DNA of 64,000 nt from Archivesica marissinica (Eukaryota; Mollusca; Bivalvia; Venerida; Vesicomyidae). The notes under the pieces were generated by a model. It had not been told where the DNA came from, ran no database searches, and saw nothing but the letters and a program-made list of their open reading frames with translations. The stretch lies in contig CM026404.1 in assembly GCA_014843695.1 (NCBI GenBank), positions 89,977,541 to 90,041,540 of the forward strand, read 5' to 3'. Below, one piece after another: positions 58,233-64,000 of the stretch. How positions within the stretch are numbered: position 1 is the first letter of the stretch; every line of letters starts with the position of its first letter. The translations under genes and the position numbers were made by a program.

Positions 58233-58599
58233 AACTATGCATTAGAACGAACATAATTCACCTAATTTAGGTGTGGGAACTTGTTGACGAGTTGCCTAGC
58301 CTGGACAAGATATGTCTGGTCATGTTTCAAGTCCTTCATCCATGAATTGACATCATTTTTTCTCCTTAGTTTGGTGCTAGTTATTGGGTTTATTTAGACC
58401 ATCAGGACGAATTACACTGTATGTTTTCAGTTTTGTCATGTTGTTCTTGTATTTATTAATAGACTGCGAGGATTAAGGCAACTTATATATTCTATTTAAC
58501 AGAATATTTACTATAAGAAATATCGAACGATAAAACTCGTATTGTAAATTAAATTTTAGAAAGTGTATCCACACGTGGCATATGTGCCTCTCTGGTTGA
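58233..58599. other. Unassigned sequence
   Basis: No gene or repeat recognised. Confidence 0.4.
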
Positions 58600-58885
58600 A
58601 GCGGTCGAGGTCACACTTGATATCATTGCGAGAGGGGAAGGGGAATGGCTTCCGTGGCAGAGTAACTTCAAATCACTTGTGTATGTTCGAATCCCACTAG
58701 GGATGTAGATTTCTCTCGTGTGAGGAAGCTATCCAGCTGGCCTGTGGATGGTCGGTGGTTCTATATGGGTGCCCGTCCATGCCTGAAATACTGCTCGGAA
58801 GGACGCCCGGTGTTTTCCTCCAGCGATAACAACTGGAGATTCGCCATATGATCTAAGCTGCCGGTTCGACTTTAAAATCACAAAA
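58600..58885 (+). mobile_element. SINE family F, long copy
   Basis: gtatgttcgaatcccactag (B-box-like), gtgaggaagctatccagctg, ggatggtcggtggttctata, catgcctgaaatactgctcg, ttcctccagcgataacaact and gccggttcgactttaaa. Best reference copy for the expansion at 52112. Confidence 0.75.
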
Positions 58886-58911
58886 TAAACAAATAGCAAC
58901 AAGAAGAGTAA

Positions 58912-59041
58912 CAGAAAAGAGCAAGAGAGAGAGGGGTAGGGAGAGAGAGGGAGATAGAGGGAGGGAGCGGGAGAGAGAGGGGGAGAGAGGGAGAGCGAGG
59001 GAGAGAGAGGGGGAGATGGAGAGAGGAGAGAGAGGGGGAGA

Positions 59042-59095
<54 letters not shown>
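58912..59095. repeat. Imperfect (GA)n/(GGGAGA)n microsatellite
   Basis: Purine-only plus strand over ~180 bp, ending in a pure (GA)n run at about 59050-59093. Confidence 0.98.
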
Positions 59096-59097
<2 letters not shown>

Positions 59098-59154
59098 CAG
59101 AGATGTTTACGAAAGACCGGTGGTCGCCATTTCATCCTTTAATCATTTCTACTA

Positions 59155-59350
59155 CACACATTCACGAGTTCACGAATTCACGATTTAATCTTCATGAATT
59201 CGCAATTTCATGATTTCAAACAGGAATTCACGAAGTGAAGTAATGAAATCGTGAATTCGTGAAGCCTTAATCGTGAATTCGTGTTGAAACCATGAATTCG
59301 TGAAGCCTTAATCGTGAATTCGTGTTGAAACCATGAATTCGTGAAGTTGA
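59155..59350. repeat. gaattcgtga-type repeat
   Basis: 41-bp unit taatcgtgaattcgtgttga, aaccatgaattcgtgaagcc, t in 2.5 copies, preceded by inverted versions (cacgaattcac), so the block is partly palindromic. Confidence 0.85.
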
Positions 59351-59774
59351 AACCTTGAAATGATGAACTAGCGAATGGCACAACCCGTCGGTCGTAGAAT
59401 GTGCCTATTGACGAAAGCTTCAACGTGTCTTGACATGTTTATGTAGCAGCATACTGTCAGTATATTGTGTGTGATGTAAGGCTGTGTTTATGTGTTGGCA
59501 TCATATTGTGCCGTAAGCGTTGGTAAGCAAAACAACAGCTTCATATGGAATCAAATGTAACAATTTATATCCCCCGGGAGCAATATAACCAGGAAGGCAG
59601 CGATCGTAGATCTTTTAAAGCAGACTTCTGACGCGTACTCCACAGAACAATTTACTTGTAAAAGTCAATATGCATCTTGCCCCGAGGTTAATTAGTGGCA
59701 CAGTGGCACGTGAACTGAAGTCACCATCAGTGATTCCGCCAACGTTTGTATGTTTAGCTCTTATCAGTTTAGTC
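59351..59774. other. Unassigned sequence
   Basis: No gene or repeat recognised. Confidence 0.4.
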
Positions 59775-60056
59775 AAACCTGTGTTTTAGTTGTCATCTCC
59801 ATTAAACAGCCAACCTGTATTAAGCAGCCATTTTCAGTTTCCCAATATATTGTTTTGTTATGCATTTTTTAAAAACTTTATTTATTTTACAACGATTGCG
59901 AAACAAGTTCAACTTACATTAATCACTCTCGATGGCGCAGATGAAAGCGTATGTGTGGTCATTCGTGTTATACATTTGACCTCTATTAAGCAGCCATCTG
60001 TGCTAAACAGTCACTTTCTGTATATGTCTTCGGCTGGCTGTTTAAGACAGGCTTTT
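59775..60056. mobile_element. MITE with aaacctgt ends, copy 2, split by a SINE
   Basis: aaacctgtgttttagttgtc at the left and ctggctgtttaagacaggct at the right, as in 19857-20046, with the insert described in the next entry. Confidence 0.75.
59867..59966 (-). mobile_element. 5'-truncated SINE family C inside the MITE
   Basis: 100 bp of family C tail (aactttatttattttacaac, tcactctcgatggcgcagat, gtggtcattcgt), flanked by GTTATGCATT (59857-59866) and GTTATACATT (59967-59976). Confidence 0.85.
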
Positions 60057-60358
60057 ACTCATTAACTATAATCCCTTTCAGTCTACTGCTGTTAAATTAT
60101 ATGTAAAATGTTCATTTCTTGGTTACATTGTTTAATCTTATATTATTTGCTATTTTACATATATAGTACATATAGACTTAACATTCATTATATGTGATAA
60201 AATGCAAAATGGGTTGGGCAACAAGTTCTAGCAACATTAGTACACTGCCCTCCCCAATGCCTTGGTTACATGTAAAAATACTGAAACAAATAATGTTTAA
60301 ACTAACTTTGCAAGAGAAACTATAAAGGGAGATAACAAAACGAAACATACGATTCGCA
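60057..60358. other. Unassigned sequence with dispersed fragment
   Basis: 60135-60255 shares tatttgctattttacatata and gggttgggcaacaagt with 38995-39105. No gene. Confidence 0.45.
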
Positions 60359-60610
60359 CAGACGGATCTGTAGTCCAGTGGTAACATGTTGGACTGGTAA
60401 TCCAGCGATCGCAGGTTCGATCCCCCGTCTGACCCTAATACAATTAACAGTCTTTCAGATGGGACGCTAAACCGAGGTCTCGTGTTGGTGCTTTACATCG
60501 AACCAGAGGAGACTCTGGAATGGGTCTCTGTCTGTAGCATGCACTATCCTCCAAATATCTAAAATGACTAATCTCTTCAGGAGGCGTCGCTCATATGGGC
60601 AACCGGTAGC
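60359..60610 (+). mobile_element. SINE family A, left half of an inverted pair
   Basis: gacggatctgtagtccagtg, caggttcgatcccccg and body to gggcaaccggtagc at about 60610, where it meets a minus-strand copy tail to tail. Confidence 0.92.
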
Positions 60611-60615
60611 ATATA

Positions 60616-60868
60616 GGTTTCCCATATGAGCGACGCCTTATGAAGAGATTAGTCATTTTAGATTGTTGGAGAATAGTGCAGTGATACAGACAGAATATCC
60701 TCTGGTTCTCTTACGTGCACAATGTAATGTGCCGACACGAGACCTCGGTTTAAAGTCCCATCTGAAAGACTGTTAATTTCATTAGCGTCAGAGGGGTGGG
60801 GTCGAACCTGAGATCCCTTGATTCCCAGTCCAACGTGTTAACCACTGGTCTACAGATATGACTGTGAC
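60616..60868 (-). mobile_element. SINE family A, right half of an inverted pair
   Basis: tttcccatatgagcgacgcc to actggtctacagatatgact. Only about six bases (atatag) separate the two copies and both lack the gacgataaat tail. Confidence 0.92.
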
Positions 60869-61131
60869 GTATCTCGAAACTTACCAGAACTCAAATATGT
60901 TTAATTCAAATTGAAAACGCATCGAATATATATCCAAAAATGTATAGCTAAGGGCTTAGAAATAGAAAGAGGAAATAAGAATGAAATTTGAATAGAATAT
61001 GCAGAAATGAGATATAGAAGTATAAACGAGTAGTATTTGATGATGGTAAGAAATAGGGATTGATTGTTACTTCATACAGTTTTTCAATCTATACGATTTT
61101 AACCACATTTTCATTTGTTTAACAGTGGGGG
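60869..61131. other. Unassigned AT-rich sequence
   Basis: Nothing recognised. Confidence 0.35.
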
Positions 61132-61135
61132 TTAA

Positions 61136-61642
61136 AGACACATTATATCGCATAAAGCAACACAAACTGCATTGTTACGCATCCATCCATTGCTACTACA
61201 AATTCTCCCTAACTAATTCGAACACTTAACTGTCAATCAATGAACAATGTTGTTTTGCGGGCTACAAACGCTCACAAGTGAAAATAGGATTCCATTATAA
61301 TGGTCAGCCACGCTCCAGAATTGACGTTTGTTTATTATTGTCTAAGATTGTACAAATGCGTGATACTATAGTTTAGAGATAATTTAAATCAGATTTGTCT
61401 AAAACTGCATAGGCACCATGTGAGATATAACGTATAACGGTAAACCTGTACAATAACTCTTGTTACCCGGGATACACGCGTTGTATTACGCATGCATGTT
61501 GACTTTATTTACATTATTTTGTTACGTCAACAAACGTCGTATACGACGTTTTGTTTATTAGTTGAAATACTCAGTTTTTGAGGCAAATATTTGTGAAAGA
61601 ATTATACGAGATTCTATAGAAATGTCCCGATCTATTGTCGCT
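61136..61642. mobile_element. TTAA-target MITE, AGCGACA family
   Basis: Left end AGACACATTATATCGC, right end AGCGACAATAGATCGG (complement), TTAA at 61132-61135 and 61643-61646. 507 bp. Confidence 0.85.
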
Positions 61643-61646
61643 TTAA

Positions 61647-61974
61647 TGATAACAGTGTTATTCATGTTTGTGGAAATCACAGCATCAGTAGGAACAAAGA
61701 ATAGTTCCAGTACAAATAAGCGTTAGGCATCGACATGGGTGGAGCTTATCACTGAGGCATCATATATTCATGGGAATTAGTTATTGTAAAATGTCCATGT
61801 GCGACAGTTGTCTAGACTGTGGCTTATCGTTTATTTTCACTCTATTTTTGATTACTCTTTTCATTTAGTTTAATCAAATGTTAGGCCCAAGCATGTTCAT
61901 ACTATGTATTGTATCATGTTGTGCATCACATATTTTACTATTGATTTTCAATAAAAAACGACATAAATATAACG
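61647..61974. other. Unassigned sequence
   Basis: AT-rich; no gene recognised. Confidence 0.4.
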
Positions 61975-64000
61975 CATGGAACAAGACCATATACCCCGAC
62001 TCATGCACAGCGACATGAAGATAACGCATGGAACAAGACCATATACCCCGACTCATGCACAGCGACATGAAGATAACGCATGGAACAAGACCATATACCC
62101 CGACTCATGCACAGCGACATGAAGATAACGCATGGAACAAGACCATATACCCCTACCCCGACTCATGCACAGCGACATGAAGATAACGCATGGAACAATA
62201 CCATCTACCCCGACTCATGCACAGCGACATGAAGATAACGCATGGAACAAGACCAATACCCCTACCCCGACTCATGCACAGCGACATGAAGATAACGCAT
62301 GGAACAAGACCATCTACCCCGACTCATGCACAGCGACATGAAGATACGCATGGAACAAGACCACCCGACTCATGCACAGCGACATGAAGATAACGCATGG
62401 AACAAGACCACCCGACTCATGCACAGCGACATGAAGATAACGCATGGAACAAGACCATCTACCCATACCCGACTCATGCACAGCGACATGCAGATAACGC
62501 ATGGAACAACACCATCTACCCCGACTCATGCACAGCGACATGAAGATAACGCATGGAACAAGACCACCCGACTCATGCACAGCGACATGAAGATAACGCA
62601 TGGAACAAGACCATCTACCCATACCCCGACTCATGCACAGCGACATGCAGATAACGCATGGAACAACACCATCTACCCCGACTCATGCACAGCGACATGA
62701 AGATAACGCATGGAACAACACCATCTACCCCGACTCATGCACAGCGACATGAAGATAACGCATGGAACAAGACCACCCGACTCATGCACAGCGACATGAA
62801 GATAACGCATGAACAAGACCATCTACCCATACCCCGACTCATGCACAGCGACATGCAGATAACGCATGGAACAACACCATCTACCCCGACTCATGCACAG
62901 CGACATGAAGATAACGCATGGAACAACACATATACCCCGACTCATGCATAACGACATGAAGATAACGCATGGAACAAGACCATCTACCCGACTCATGCAC
63001 AGCGACATGAAGAAACGCATGGAACAGGACCATCTACCCGACTCATGCACAGCGACATGAAGATAACGCATGAAACAAGACCATCTACCCCGACTCGTGC
63101 ACAGCGATATGAAGATAACGCATGGAACAATATCATCTACCCCGACTCATGCACAGCGACATGAAGATAACGCATGGAACAATATCATCTACCCCGACTC
63201 ATGCACAGCGACATGAAGATAACGCATGGAACAATATCATCTACCCCGACTCATGCACAGCGATATGAAGATAACACATGGAACAAGACCATCTACCCCG
63301 ACTCATGCACAGCGACATGAAGATAACGCATGGAACAAGACCATCTACCCCGACTTGTGCACTTCGATTTGAAGTAACGCATGGAACAATATCATCTACG
63401 TTGGGTGGTGTGGGTTGTTGGGGTGGTGGGGGGTTCCCTACCCGTGCACATCGATTTAAAGTAACGCATGGAACAAGATCATCTACCCATACTCGTGCAC
63501 ATCGACTTTAAGTAACGCATGGAACAAGACCATCTACCCCGACTCGTGCACATCGACTTAAAGATAACGCATAGAACAAGATCATCTACCACTACTCGTG
63601 CACATCGATTTAAAGTAACACATGGAACAAGATCATCTACCCCGACTCGTGCACATCGATTTAAAGTAACGCATGGAACAAGATCATATACCCCGACTCG
63701 TGCACATCGATTTAAAGTAACGCATGGAACAAGATCATCTACCCCTACCCGTGCACATCGATTTAAAGTAACGCATGGAACAAGATCATCTACCCATACT
63801 CGTGCACATCGACTTTAAGTAACGCATGGAACAAGACCATCTACCCCGACTCGTGCACATCGACTTAAAGATAACGCATAGAACAAGATCATCTACCACT
63901 ACTCGTGCACATCGATTTAAAGTAACACATGGAACAAGATCATCTACCCCGACTCGTGCACATCGATTTAAAGTAACGCATGGAACAAGATCATATACCC
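61975..64000. repeat. 52/50-bp minisatellite, about 38 copies, runs off the window
   Basis: First part: ccgactcatgcacagcgaca, tgaagataacgcatggaaca, agaccatctacc. From about 63350 the unit becomes actcgtgcacatcgatttaa, agtaacgcatggaacaagat, catctacccc (50 bp). A single GT-rich interruption lies at about 63400-63435. Open frames on both strands are artefacts. Confidence 0.98.

Overview
The window is nuclear DNA of a multicellular animal. It shows spliced genes with consensus gt/ag junctions, large introns, many tRNA-derived SINEs, DNA-transposon relicts and a very heavy load of tandem repeats. SINE style, repeat load and gene content suggest a mollusc, probably a bivalve. That is inference, since no taxon-diagnostic gene is present. 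There is no operon, CRISPR array or prokaryotic gene.

Two protein genes are supported. (1) Nine plus-strand exons between 129 and 26539 join without any phase conflict into 1245 nt (414 codons plus stop). They encode the C-terminal part of a protein with ribonuclease-inhibitor-type leucine-rich repeats (about nine) followed by a pair of canonical EF-hands and a charged tail, most like the LRRC74/NLR-like LRR proteins. The 5' exons lie left of the window. (2) A minus-strand exon (52035 to 51766) encodes a signal-peptide-like segment and a small secreted peptide with eight cysteines. Six of them follow a spacing close to that of arthropod eclosion hormone. The precursor ends in Arg-Phe-Gly-Lys, which could give an amidated end. 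Its first exon was not found.

Layout: 1-26.6 kb is the LRR/EF-hand gene, whose introns hold arrays of 22, 62, 65 and 58/60 bp (the last 5.5 kb long), a broken Tc1-like transposon, hAT-like and TTAA-target MITEs and at least six SINE families. The 34-bp array in the last intron was copied from the end of exon 8 together with its splice donor. 26.6-36.4 kb is intergenic with MITEs, two copies of a ~0.6-kb element carrying a hairpin, and several minisatellites. 36.5-38.1 kb is a composite (TG)n/(TGCG)n microsatellite. 39-49.9 kb is almost continuous minisatellite (40, 92, 23, 25, 47, 43 and 71 bp units) broken by SINEs. 50.2-51.0 kb is a long diverged palindrome. 51.5-52.1 kb is the peptide gene. 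52.1-64 kb has a SINE with an expanded internal 78-bp repeat, 49-, 33- and 74-bp arrays, MITEs, an inverted SINE pair and a 52-bp array running off the right edge.

By rough addition about 40% of the window is tandem repeat. Most long open frames here are by-products of such arrays and are not genes. SINE families are labelled A to G for use in this annotation only.
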